A stretch of DNA of 64,000 nt from Bacteroidota bacterium (GTDB lineage: Bacteria; Bacteroidota; Ignavibacteria; Ignavibacteriales; Ignavibacteriaceae). Numbering within the stretch: the stretch's first letter is position 1; every line of letters begins with the position of its first letter. The DNA lies in assembly GCA_021824565.1 (NCBI GenBank), contig JAKAKL010000022.1:1-64000 (forward strand), given 5' to 3'. The translations under genes and the position numbers were made by a program. The notes beneath the pieces are model-generated. The model saw only the letters and a program-made list of their open reading frames with translations, searched no databases and had not been told where the DNA came from. Below are positions 1 to 8,824 of this stretch, one piece after another.

Positions 1-2
1 TG

Positions 3-134
3 GTGAATGAAGTAAAGAATGCAGGAACATTCAAAGTTAAATTTGATGCGAGCAGGTTATCAAGCGGAGTTTACTTCTATTCTATACAAGCTGGGAAGTA
101 TCATGAAACTAAGAAACTTTTATTGCTAAAATAA
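3..134 (+). CDS. C-terminal end of a type IX secretion (Por) sorted protein, partial
   Basis: Only the last 43 codons lie in the window and the gene starts upstream. The frame reads SSGVYFYSIQAG, then KYHETKKLLLLK and a TAA stop. The pattern of a Gly-Val-Tyr-Phe-Tyr strand followed by a short lysine-rich end is that of the type A C-terminal sorting domain used by the type IX secretion system of Bacteroidota and Ignavibacteria. The passenger domain is not visible, so the function of the exported protein is unknown. The family call rests on this short tail only. Confidence 0.75.
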   Translation: MNEVKNAGTFKVKFDASRLSSGVYFYSIQAGKYHETKKLLLLK

Positions 135-167
135 AATAGATAATAACGAGTGATAATAAAAAAGTTT

Positions 168-207
168 ACTCAACGCTGCGCGATAATATTATTGTACGGC
201 GTTGAGT
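168..207 (+). terminator. Inverted repeat downstream of the partial sorting-domain gene
   Basis: An 8-bp perfect stem (CTCAACGC at 169-176, GCGTTGAG at 199-206), extended by one A-T pair, encloses a 22-nt AT-rich loop. It begins 35 bp after the stop codon. No strong T run follows, so it is a possible terminator or mRNA 3' stabiliser rather than a classical intrinsic terminator. Confidence 0.4.
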
Positions 208-311
208 TGTTAATGTCACGCTGGCGGCAATTATCTACCTGTATATTATTCCTCATCGTGTATTATTAAAGATAGCTTAATTTTTCATTGTGAACATAGA
301 AAGGAGTTAGT

Positions 312-713
312 ATGCCTTCTGTTCAAGTTAGATATATTGTAAAAGATGTTGATGCGGCGATACAATTTTATTGCAAGAATTTTAATTTCCACATGGATAT
401 GCATCCAGCGCCGCCATTTGCAATGCTTTCGTTAGGCGAGTTAAGGCTTGTACTTAGTGCTCCAAACCCGGAAGGCGGAGGAGGTCAGCAAATGCCTGAC
501 GGCACTGTGCAGCAGCCCGGCGGATGGAACCGATTTGCAATCGAAGTTGAAAACCTGGAATCAACGGTTGAAACACTCCGCAAAGCTGGAGCACATTTCC
601 GTAATAATATTGTAACCGGAGTGGGCGGCAAACAAATTATTGTCGATGACCCTTCGGGAAATCCGGTGGAGCTGTTCCAGCCGGTATTAAATGAAGCGAG
701 GCTCAAGAAATAA
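312..713 (+). CDS. VOC-family (glyoxalase/bleomycin-resistance fold) protein
   Basis: A 133-residue single-domain protein of the vicinal oxygen chelate fold. The N-terminal half has the typical opening (VRYIVKDVDAAIQFYCKNF) and the C-terminal half closes with VDDPSGNPVELFQP, where the Glu is the usual last metal ligand of the fold. The start is an ATG preceded by AAAGGAG at good spacing. Such proteins bind a divalent metal and include lyases, dioxygenases and resistance proteins; the substrate cannot be told from sequence. The gene stands alone, with 271 bp before the next gene, and no operon partner suggests a role. Confidence 0.8.
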   Translation: MPSVQVRYIVKDVDAAIQFYCKNFNFHMDMHPAPPFAMLSLGELRLVLSAPNPEGGGGQQMPDGTVQQPGGWNRFAIEVENLESTVETLRKAGAHFRNNIVTGVGGKQIIVDDPSGNPVELFQPVLNEARLKK

Positions 714-985
714 ATTCCGGATTGTTTGAATACGGTTTTAATGGTAAAGGTATTATAACATTGTTTATTGATTGCAAGTTCATATTCCTGAAAAAAAATC
801 ATTAGTAAATTTTGCGGCAAAAAAGGATACTACAGACAAATACTTAATAATATCTCTTCAACTTTTATCCGGGAGCTGATGTGACATAATAAGGAAAGAA
901 GAAGATTTTAAAAGTTATTGTGTTTATCTTTGTTAAGCGATTTAATGCTTAAAACAAAAATTTATAAAAACACCAGCGGGAGTTC

Positions 986-1717
986 ATGAAGTATACATAT
1001 TTATCTGTTTCTGAGACCGGACTTAAGAGGTTTGATAACGAAGATGCGATCGGCGTTATGGAAATTAACGAAGGGCTGCTTGCGATTGTCTGCGACGGAT
1101 TAGGCGGGAATAAAGCGGGCGAAGTTGCTTCCAGGTTAGCGATAGAAACTGTGTTCAACCGGTTTTATGATCTTGAAAATATTGATTGGCTTGAAAAAAT
1201 CAAGCTGTCAATAATGGAAGCGAACAAATCAGTCTACGAACAGTCGGAGTCGAATAATGATTTAAGAGGAATGGCAACGACTGCCGAGGTTCTTTTCTTA
1301 AAGGATGACACTGCATATTGGGGACATGTAGGAGATTCCAGGATATATCAGTTGAAGAATAATAAATTAAAACAGTTGACCAAGGATCATTCTTTGGTTC
1401 AAAAGCTTATCGACGAAGGATATCTTACAATTAAAGAAGCAGAGAACCATCCTAATAAAAATATTATAATGCGCGCTCTCGGCGAGCAGAGTAATATTGA
1501 AATCGACTTGAGTAAACAAAAAATAAATTTAAAGGATAACATGAAGTTTTTTCTTTGTACCGACGGCGTTTCTGCTGTAATAAACGATGAAGAGCTTCAG
1601 GACATTCTAAGAAATACCGATATGGAACTTATCTCTAAAACTCTTACTCAATTAATTGAAGAACGAGGAGCTCCGGATAATTTTTCTTTTATAATAATTA
1701 CACTGAGCAATAGATGA
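986..1717 (+). CDS. PP2C-type Ser/Thr protein phosphatase (Stp1/PrpC-like)
   Basis: A 243-residue cytosolic metal-dependent protein phosphatase. PP2C motifs are in order: RFDNEDA near residue 15 (metal-binding Asp), DGLGG near residue 38, GHVGDSRIY near residue 112, LTKDHS near residue 129, FLCTDGVS near residue 190 and the final APDNFSFI. The length is typical of bacterial stand-alone phosphatases of this family. Its stop codon overlaps the start of the next gene by 4 bp (ATGA), and that gene encodes a Ser/Thr kinase. The pair is therefore very likely translationally coupled and the phosphatase is expected to reverse that kinase. A TATCTTTG box at 925-932 could be a Bacteroidota-type -7 element, though no clear -33 box is seen. 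Confidence 0.92.
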   Translation: MKYTYLSVSETGLKRFDNEDAIGVMEINEGLLAIVCDGLGGNKAGEVASRLAIETVFNRFYDLENIDWLEKIKLSIMEANKSVYEQSESNNDLRGMATTAEVLFLKDDTAYWGHVGDSRIYQLKNNKLKQLTKDHSLVQKLIDEGYLTIKEAENHPNKNIIMRALGEQSNIEIDLSKQKINLKDNMKFFLCTDGVSAVINDEELQDILRNTDMELISKTLTQLIEERGAPDNFSFIIITLSNR

Positions 1718-3621
1718 TCGGCAGCGTAATAGAACATTACAAAATTGTTTCTGTTTTAGGCGAAGGCGGAATGGGAGTTGTATATCAAGCCTTTGATTTA
1801 AAACTTGAAAGATACGTTGCATTAAAAATATTGAACAGGGAAGCGACAACCAATCCTCAATTCATAGCGAGGTTCAAAAGAGAGGCGAAAAATCAGGCAA
1901 AGCTTACTCAATCTAATATTGTTCCAGTTTACGGTTTTACGGAAGAACGGAACATGCTTGGTATAGTGATGGAATTTGTCGACGGCGAAACGCTTGAACA
2001 CATGATCCAGAGAAAAGGCAAGCTTGAGCTTAAAGAGTCGCTGCAGATTTTAAAACAAATATTAACGGGAGCCGGCTATGCGCACTCAAAAGGGTTTGTG
2101 CACCGCGATATAAAGCCGTCGAACATTATTATTAACCACGAGGGTGTTGTTAAAATAATGGACTTTGGAATTTCAAAATCAATAAATGACGCTAAAGGAA
2201 TTACAAAGACCGGTACGAAGATCGGAACGATTCTTTACATGAGTCCTGAGCAGATAAAAGCAATGGAGCCGACAAGTCAAAGCGATATATATTCAATCGG
2301 CATTACCTTTTATGAAATGCTTTCCGGGAAAACGCCGTTTGACTCGGGAACCGAATTTGATATTATGGAGGCGCATCTAAAAAAGAATCCTCCCAAAATT
2401 AATAACATCTACGGCGGACTTTCACAGGAAGTCGACGCAGTAATTAACAAAGCTTTAAGCAAGACTCTCGTAAAGAGATACCAGGACTGCGAAGAGTTTT
2501 TAGCCGACGTGGAAAGGCTCAGCCAAAAAATTACCACGGTAGAATCGAAGCAAAAAACAAAAGCGGAAAGAAAAGATAAAGCAGTCAAAAAAAATTTATC
2601 AAGAGTAAGGTTTTATTTTTATGCGTTTATATTCTTCTGCATAATAGGCGGCTTGTTTTATTTTGTCTTTAGCACCGTTTCAGAGTTTTGGCGCGGCACA
2701 GATAAAGCTAATCTTCTGAATAAAGAATTATCAGTATTTCAAGATGATCAGGCAGTAAGATCTACCTGGCGGCAGATTAAAACGCCGATAAGCAGCACAC
2801 TCAATTCAATCTATTTTATTAATGATTCAACCGGATTTGCATGCGGCAACCAGGGCGCGGTAATTTCAACACGAGACGGCGGAAATAGCTGGCAAACGCT
2901 CAGCGACTCATCGCAAATTAATCTGTATAATATTTTTTTTATGAACCAGTCCAGGGGATTTATAGTAGGATCAAACGGAACTATTTTAAATTCTACAGAC
3001 GCAGGAAATACCTGGCAGAAAATTATAAGTGTCACTGCGGAAGCGCTATTTAAGATTTATTTTCTTAATGATAATAAGACCGGGTTTATAGTCGGCGCCG
3101 ATGGGACAATCTTAAGAAGCAACGACGCCGGTGCAAGCTGGTATCAATTAAATTCTCCGACAAAAGAAGTCTTATACAGCATAGGATTTACGGATGATAA
3201 CAAAGGCTTTATAGTTGGATGGAACGGAGAAATGTTAGAGACCAGTGATCAAGGTAATACCTGGACTGAGGCGAGAAAAGTAAGCGATCAATATTTGAGA
3301 GACATAAAATTCTTCAACGGTTCTACCGGGATAATAGTAGGAGGCGGGGGATTAATTGCAAGATCGGATGACGGCGGAGATGACTGGAAAATTATTTCTT
3401 CCAATACCGTATCAGGTTTGTATAGTATTAACATGCTGGACCAATCGCATGGACTAATTTTGGGCAATAAAGGTGAAATTCTAACTACAAATGACGGAGG
3501 GAAGAATTGGAAGAACAACGCAAGCGGGAGCTATGCATCGCTTATGTCGATGACGGAAACTCCGGCAAAGAAAATATTTATAGTTGGCAACAACGGTGTA
3601 ATTCTAACAAATACAAATTAG
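1714..3621 (+). CDS. Receptor-type Ser/Thr protein kinase with C-terminal Ycf48-like beta-propeller
   Basis: A 635-residue protein in three parts. Residues 1-270 are a Hanks-type kinase with the glycine loop GEGGMGVVY (16-24), Lys38 in ALKIL, the catalytic loop HRDIKPSN starting at 130 and DFG at 150. A linker rich in Lys follows, then one membrane segment at about 299-318. Residues about 335-635 hold seven repeats of roughly 40 residues, each with a G-F-x-x-G-x-x-G-x-I core followed by DGG-x-x-W. These resemble Ycf48/BNR blades and suggest a closed seven-bladed propeller outside the membrane. PASTA domains, common in cell-wall-sensing kinases, are absent. The gene overlaps the phosphatase upstream and is followed by murA after 51 bp, so a role in sensing envelope state is plausible but inferred. 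The propeller ligand is unknown. Confidence 0.9.
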   Translation: MIGSVIEHYKIVSVLGEGGMGVVYQAFDLKLERYVALKILNREATTNPQFIARFKREAKNQAKLTQSNIVPVYGFTEERNMLGIVMEFVDGETLEHMIQRKGKLELKESLQILKQILTGAGYAHSKGFVHRDIKPSNIIINHEGVVKIMDFGISKSINDAKGITKTGTKIGTILYMSPEQIKAMEPTSQSDIYSIGITFYEMLSGKTPFDSGTEFDIMEAHLKKNPPKINNIYGGLSQEVDAVINKALSKTLVKRYQDCEEFLADVERLSQKITTVESKQKTKAERKDKAVKKNLSRVRFYFYAFIFFCIIGGLFYFVFSTVSEFWRGTDKANLLNKELSVFQDDQAVRSTWRQIKTPISSTLNSIYFINDSTGFACGNQGAVISTRDGGNSWQTLSDSSQINLYNIFFMNQSRGFIVGSNGTILNSTDAGNTWQKIISVTAEALFKIYFLNDNKTGFIVGADGTILRSNDAGASWYQLNSPTKEVLYSIGFTDDNKGFIVGWNGEMLETSDQGNTWTEARKVSDQYLRDIKFFNGSTGIIVGGGGLIARSDDGGDDWKIISSNTVSGLYSINMLDQSHGLILGNKGEILTTNDGGKNWKNNASGSYASLMSMTETPAKKIFIVGNNGVILTNTN

Positions 3622-3672
3622 AATATTTGTAAATTTGTGTAGAAAATTTTTTGCAGAAAGTTTGAGGAAGAA

Positions 3673-4935
3673 TTGGATAAATTTGTAATACAAGGCGGGA
3701 AGAGATTATCGGGGAGAGTAGAAATAAGCGGAGCTAAAAATGCTTCGCTCGCATTAATGCCGGCGTGTTTGTTAGCGTCCGGCAAGTCAACTCTATATAA
3801 CACACCAAAGCTTAACGATGTATATACAATGGTGAAGCTGCTAAAGCATCTCGGAGTTGAAAGCAATTTTGAAAACCACACACTTGAATTGGACACAAGA
3901 AAAATAATCAGCCAGGATGCGCCTTACGAGCATGTAAAGAAAATGCGTGCGTCAGTTTATGTGCTGGGTCCGCTGCTAACGAAATTCGGAACAGCGAAAG
4001 TATCTCTGCCCGGCGGATGCGCATGGGGACCGCGCCCGATAAATCTTCATCTTGAAGGTCTAAAAAAATTAGGTGCTGAAATTGACCTGGTCGAAGGATA
4101 TGTAGTAGCAAAAACCAGAAGATTAACAGGCGCAAGAATTAATTTTGATATTTCATCTGTCGGCGCAACCGGAAATATTTTAATGGCTGCAGTTCTTGCA
4201 AAAGGTACAACGGTAATTAATAACGCAGCTATGGAGCCTGAGATTACAAACCTTGCCGAGTTGCTTCAAAAGATGGGAGCGAAAATTTACGGTGCGGGAA
4301 CTTCGACTCTTGAAATAGAAGGCGTAGAAGAGCTCCAGCCCGCAAAGATTGAAACTATCCCGGACAGAATTGAAGCCGGCACTTTATTAATTGCGGCAGC
4401 GATGACCGGAGGCGAGATTACACTAATCAATTTTCCACCTAATTTAATTGGATCTGTCATTTCAAAATTAGAAGACAGCGGCTGCAAAATAAAAATTAAC
4501 GGCAGCACAATTTCTATCTCGAGCGCTGAAAGAATAATTCCGGTTGATGTTACTACCGCAATATATCCGGGCTTCCCGACGGATATGCAAGCACAGTGGA
4601 CGGCTTATATGTCTGTTGCAGATGGAACTTCAACGGTGACCGATACAATTTATCTAGATAGATTTAAACACGTGCCGGAATTGGAAAGACTTGGCGCTAA
4701 TATAAGCGTGAATGAAAACAGAGCTGTAATAAAAGGCGTAAAAAAACTAAGAGGCGCGAAAGTTATGTCTACAGATTTAAGAGCAAGCGCAAGTCTCGTT
4801 TTAGCCGGGCTTGCAGCAGAAGGCGCCACTGAAGTCCTCAGGGTTTATCATCTCGACAGGGGCTATCAAAAGATCGAAGAGAAATTAAGTATGTTAGGCG
4901 CAGATATTCGCCGGGAAGAAGGAAGCGAATATTAA
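3673..4935 (+). CDS. murA: UDP-N-acetylglucosamine 1-carboxyvinyltransferase
   Basis: A 420-residue cytosolic enzyme that transfers enolpyruvate from PEP to UDP-GlcNAc, the first committed step of peptidoglycan synthesis. The N-terminal AKNAS segment (21-25) and the active-site loop SLPGGCAWGPRP are present; Cys116 is the catalytic cysteine that fosfomycin alkylates, so the natural Cys-to-Asp resistance form is not seen. Late motifs FPTDMQAQW and LRASASLVLAG are also typical. The start is a TTG at 3673 preceded by GAGGAAG; no upstream ATG fits the family N-terminus better. It sits between the kinase and a membrane metalloprotease-like gene that begins 2 bp after its stop. Confidence 0.96.
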   Translation: MDKFVIQGGKRLSGRVEISGAKNASLALMPACLLASGKSTLYNTPKLNDVYTMVKLLKHLGVESNFENHTLELDTRKIISQDAPYEHVKKMRASVYVLGPLLTKFGTAKVSLPGGCAWGPRPINLHLEGLKKLGAEIDLVEGYVVAKTRRLTGARINFDISSVGATGNILMAAVLAKGTTVINNAAMEPEITNLAELLQKMGAKIYGAGTSTLEIEGVEELQPAKIETIPDRIEAGTLLIAAAMTGGEITLINFPPNLIGSVISKLEDSGCKIKINGSTISISSAERIIPVDVTTAIYPGFPTDMQAQWTAYMSVADGTSTVTDTIYLDRFKHVPELERLGANISVNENRAVIKGVKKLRGAKVMSTDLRASASLVLAGLAAEGATEVLRVYHLDRGYQKIEEKLSMLGADIRREEGSEY

Positions 4936-4937
4936 TT

Positions 4938-7157
4938 GTGTCATTTTTAAAAATAATCAAGAAGAATAATTTCCTGCCGGTATATCTTTTTATTATTATA
5001 TTTTTTGATGTATATCTTCAATTCATTCCTCTTACAAAAATATTCAGTTTTGAATATTCATTTGTTAATGCAATCGTACTTTGCTTACTAAGCGGAATAT
5101 TTTTTATCTCTTCATATAGAAAAAGCGAAGAAAATTATTCTTCGTTCAATTTTAAGAAAAAAATACTGCTTGCAAATTTATCTTTTCTCTTGCTGCCTTT
5201 AATAATCTCGGTTATAAATTCATTCTTTACGATAAGCTGTCCGTTGTCGGATGGATTATCATTTTATTTCGTAATTACGTTTCCGTCTTTGATCGTGGGC
5301 GTTTCTCTTGGAATTATCTCGGTGAAATTATTTAGACATTTTTCAATCCTGTCGTTTATTCTTTTATTTATTGCAATATTAATCATCCCTTTGTTTGAGT
5401 TCTACTTTAATCCGCAAATTTATTTTTACAACCCGATATTCGGTTTTTACCCCGGCACAATTTACGATGAAAACTTAAGCGTTAATCTAAATCTCGTTAT
5501 CTACCGGCTCTTTAATATATTGTACTTTGGAGCGATATTTTTGCTGCTATATAAAAAAAATATTTTCCCAAATAGATTTATAAAAAAGATTTTCTTTGTT
5601 GTTATTTTATTAGTTGCAATCTCTTTTAATTATTTTTCTTCAGCGTGGGGATATTCAACTTCTTTTTCAAAACTAAATAAAGAATTAAGCAATAAAATTG
5701 AGACTCAACATTTTGTAATTCATTTCCCGGCGCAAATAAATCCATCTTTTATGAGAGCAGTTTGCTTAGCCCACGAATATTATTATTCAAGACTTAGTAA
5801 ATTTTTCGGCTTCACCATGAGCGCAAAAATTAATTCATATATCTTCGGAAATAATGAACAAAAGAAAGATCTTATTGGGACAGCAAATGCCGACATTGCA
5901 AAACCATGGCTGAACTGCTCATTTATAACTCTTAATGATTATGGCGAAACTCTAAAGCACGAACTTGCGCATTGTTTTTCGTCGAAGATGGGAACAGGAA
6001 TATTCAAAGCGGCAAGCGGACTGAACCCAGCGCTGATTGAGGGGATTGCAGTGAGCGCAGATCCATTTTATGACGAGCATTCAATTGATTTTATGGCGGC
6101 TCTTGCATACGATCAAGGATACAGAATAAATATTAAAACACTTTTTAGCGGGTACAGCTTTTATTCAAATGCATCGTCAGTGTCTTACATTTATGCTGGT
6201 TCATTTGCAAAGTTCCTTATAGATAAATACGGCATTAAGAAATTTCAGAAATATTATTCGTCCGGTTCCTTTGAATCATCATACGGAGTTTCATTCGATT
6301 CAACAGAAAAAGAATTTTACAAATCTATAGATACGCTGCATTATGCATTTAATATAAATGAAGCCGACTATTATTACGGCTACAAATCTATTTTCTACAA
6401 AATATGTCCGCGTTATGCTGCTTCACAGTCGGCAAAAGCATGGCGGTTTTTTGCTAAGTCTAATTATCATTTAGCGGATAAAATTTTTATTAAGATAATC
6501 AAACTCACAGGTAATTATTCAAGTTTGATAGGACACTCAGAATGCCTGGTGAAGCAAAACAAAATTAGTGACGCAGTAAATATTCTGAAAAATAAGGTCA
6601 ATGATTTTCAAAGAACATCATATTACTTCAGCATTGAACTTAAACTTGCTGACGATTATTTTATTGCAGGCGATGCAGCTAAAGCGGATTCAATATATAA
6701 GAGCATGACAAAACAATATCCAAGTGAAAGATTGTTCTGTCTTGCAAAGATGAGGCTTGAACTTAGTCCGGACAGAAATAATTTAATGAAATATTTGGAC
6801 GGAAGTGATCACGACAGATTCATGCTTTTAAAAAAGGTGAATGAAAATAAATATAATTATTATTCAATCCCGGTGCTGATCGAACTTGCAAAATATTTCA
6901 ATGCGGATTACAAGAATATGTTAAAAATATTTTCAAAGCCGGTTGAAGCCGACAATTTTACCGGAGTTTACGCTGCATATAAAATATCAAATTATATGTT
7001 TGAGAATTTAGATTTTCAGAATGCATTAAAGCTTGCGGATTTAGCGGTTGAAAATAACCGCAATAAAGATTATCATGATATTCTTCAAGAAAATTACGAC
7101 AAAATAAATTGGTGTAATTCAAACTCTTCTTATATTTTTGCAAACGTAAAAAGATAA
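4938..7157 (+). CDS. Polytopic membrane protein with HExxH peptidase-like domain and TPR-like C-terminus
   Basis: A 739-residue protein that starts with GTG only 2 bp after murA, so it is co-transcribed. Residues 1-235 contain about six or seven hydrophobic segments. Residues about 255-470 form a soluble domain with HELAH at 341-345 and a downstream ALIEG with Glu368. This arrangement matches gluzincin zinc peptidases (clan MA), where the two His and the distal Glu bind zinc and the HExxH Glu is catalytic. The remaining residues are helical with TPR-like character (for example AGDAAKADSIYKSM). I do not recognise a named family with this full architecture. Substrate and topology are unknown; the location beside murA suggests, but does not show, a cell-envelope role. 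Confidence 0.7.
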   Translation: MSFLKIIKKNNFLPVYLFIIIFFDVYLQFIPLTKIFSFEYSFVNAIVLCLLSGIFFISSYRKSEENYSSFNFKKKILLANLSFLLLPLIISVINSFFTISCPLSDGLSFYFVITFPSLIVGVSLGIISVKLFRHFSILSFILLFIAILIIPLFEFYFNPQIYFYNPIFGFYPGTIYDENLSVNLNLVIYRLFNILYFGAIFLLLYKKNIFPNRFIKKIFFVVILLVAISFNYFSSAWGYSTSFSKLNKELSNKIETQHFVIHFPAQINPSFMRAVCLAHEYYYSRLSKFFGFTMSAKINSYIFGNNEQKKDLIGTANADIAKPWLNCSFITLNDYGETLKHELAHCFSSKMGTGIFKAASGLNPALIEGIAVSADPFYDEHSIDFMAALAYDQGYRINIKTLFSGYSFYSNASSVSYIYAGSFAKFLIDKYGIKKFQKYYSSGSFESSYGVSFDSTEKEFYKSIDTLHYAFNINEADYYYGYKSIFYKICPRYAASQSAKAWRFFAKSNYHLADKIFIKIIKLTGNYSSLIGHSECLVKQNKISDAVNILKNKVNDFQRTSYYFSIELKLADDYFIAGDAAKADSIYKSMTKQYPSERLFCLAKMRLELSPDRNNLMKYLDGSDHDRFMLLKKVNENKYNYYSIPVLIELAKYFNADYKNMLKIFSKPVEADNFTGVYAAYKISNYMFENLDFQNALKLADLAVENNRNKDYHDILQENYDKINWCNSNSSYIFANVKR

Positions 7158-7189
7158 AACAATTTTAATCAAGCGGATAAAATTATCAA

Positions 7190-8596
7190 ATGAATTTCTC
7201 TGAAAAACTCTTTCGGTATTCCTTTCTTATTGAAGCTTCAAACACGGCGGAAGAAAAAAAAGTAGAGGCATATATTGTCGGAGGATTTGTACGCGATTTG
7301 ATACTGCAGAGAGAAAAAAACGAAATAGATTTTTTGATAATTGGAGACGGCACCGAGTTTGCGTCAAGTTTTGCCAAAAAGCTAAGAGTAGATAAGATCT
7401 CCATTTTTAAAAATTACGGAACCTCACACTTCAAGTTTGAAAATTATGACCTGGAGTTTGTCGGCGCAAGAAAAGAATCGTATACAAAAGAAAGCCGGAA
7501 TCCGGTAGTTACTGCTGGCACTTTTGAAGATGATATTAAGCGCCGCGACTTCACAATAAATACTCTTGCAATCTCAATCAATAAAAAAAATTTCGGGGAA
7601 ATCGTAGATACATTTAATGGTTTTAAAGACATTGAAAATAAAATTATTAAAACTCCAATTGATCCGGAAATAACTTTTAATGATGATCCGCTGAGGATAT
7701 TACGCGCGTTTCGTTTTGCTTCGCAGTTAAATTTTACTGTGGATGAAGAAATAAATAATTCGGCGAATAAGCTGAGAGAAAGGCTGAAAATAATTTCACA
7801 GGAAAGAATTACAGATGAATTTTTTAAAATACTTTCCTCGCCGCAGCCATCGGTCGGATTGAAACTTTTATTTTATTCCGGTGTAATGGAAATAATTTTT
7901 CCTGAAATCGCAAACCTTTCCGGCGTTGATCAAAGAAAAGATTATCATCATAAAGATGTTTTTCTTCATACGTGTCAGGTGGTCGATAATATTTCCAGAG
8001 CGACAGATAATGTTTGGCTCAGATTTGCTGCGCTTGTTCACGACATCGCTAAGCCGCAAACAAAAAGATTTGTCGAAGGAACCGGCTGGACTTTTCACGG
8101 GCATGAAGAAATCGGCGCCCGCATGATGAAAGATATTTTTGTAAAGCTTAAACTGCCGTTTAATAAAATTGAATATATCGAAAAATTAGTCCGCCTTCAT
8201 CTTCGTCCCATTGCGCTGGCTAAAGAAGAAGTAACCGACAGCGCGATAAGAAGACTAATCGTCTCTGCCGGCGAAGATCTTGAAGATTTAATAACTCTAT
8301 GCCGCGCCGACATAACAAGTAAAAATCCCGGGAAGGTTTCAAAGTATCTTGATAATTATGAGCGGGTAATGAAAAAAGTTTGGGAAGTTGAAGAGAAGGA
8401 TAAATTGCGCGCCTTTCAATCTCCCGTCCGGGGTGAAATTATAATGGAAGTTTGCAATCTAAAACCGTCGAAAAAAGTCGGTGAAATTAAAACTGCAATC
8501 GAAGACGCAATACTCGACGGAATGATTGGCAACAATTATGATGAAGCTTACCGGTATTTGCTATCGATAAAAGACAAATTTCTCAACGATAATTAA
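7190..8596 (+). CDS. CCA-adding/poly(A) polymerase family tRNA nucleotidyltransferase with HD domain
   Basis: A 468-residue class II nucleotidyltransferase. The head carries GGFVRD (31-36) and NEIDFLIIGDG, the position of the metal-binding acidic pair, which here reads E45-x-D47 rather than the commoner D-x-D. FDDPLRILRAFRFA around residue 160-175 is the family neck motif. A C-terminal HD phosphohydrolase-type domain follows, with HHKDVFLHT near 251 and H284-D285 in ALVHDIAKP. Such proteins add or repair the 3' CCA of tRNA; a poly(A) polymerase role cannot be excluded. The start ATG follows the previous gene by 32 bp. Confidence 0.88.
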   Translation: MNFSEKLFRYSFLIEASNTAEEKKVEAYIVGGFVRDLILQREKNEIDFLIIGDGTEFASSFAKKLRVDKISIFKNYGTSHFKFENYDLEFVGARKESYTKESRNPVVTAGTFEDDIKRRDFTINTLAISINKKNFGEIVDTFNGFKDIENKIIKTPIDPEITFNDDPLRILRAFRFASQLNFTVDEEINNSANKLRERLKIISQERITDEFFKILSSPQPSVGLKLLFYSGVMEIIFPEIANLSGVDQRKDYHHKDVFLHTCQVVDNISRATDNVWLRFAALVHDIAKPQTKRFVEGTGWTFHGHEEIGARMMKDIFVKLKLPFNKIEYIEKLVRLHLRPIALAKEEVTDSAIRRLIVSAGEDLEDLITLCRADITSKNPGKVSKYLDNYERVMKKVWEVEEKDKLRAFQSPVRGEIIMEVCNLKPSKKVGEIKTAIEDAILDGMIGNNYDEAYRYLLSIKDKFLNDN

Positions 8597-8824
8597 AATT
8601 GTTGAGATAAATACCTGTATTAAGTGAAATCCTGATTTGTATTTACGCCGTACAAATAAAAATATTACCGCCTGTAAATATCATATTTCAACTCAACACT
8701 CAAATTTTATTTTTGTAACCAAAATTGAATTGAATTTAAGATTCTAACAATTTTAATTAAGTTTGAATGCTGACAGCCCAAAATAATTTTGGTAAAAAGA
8801 GATTAAAAAATATCGGAGTTAATA

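Noticed and set aside
485-820. Minus-strand frame of 111 codons over the VOC gene
   Set aside because: Antisense shadow; codon pattern and composition are unlike real genes, while the plus strand has family motifs and a ribosome binding site.
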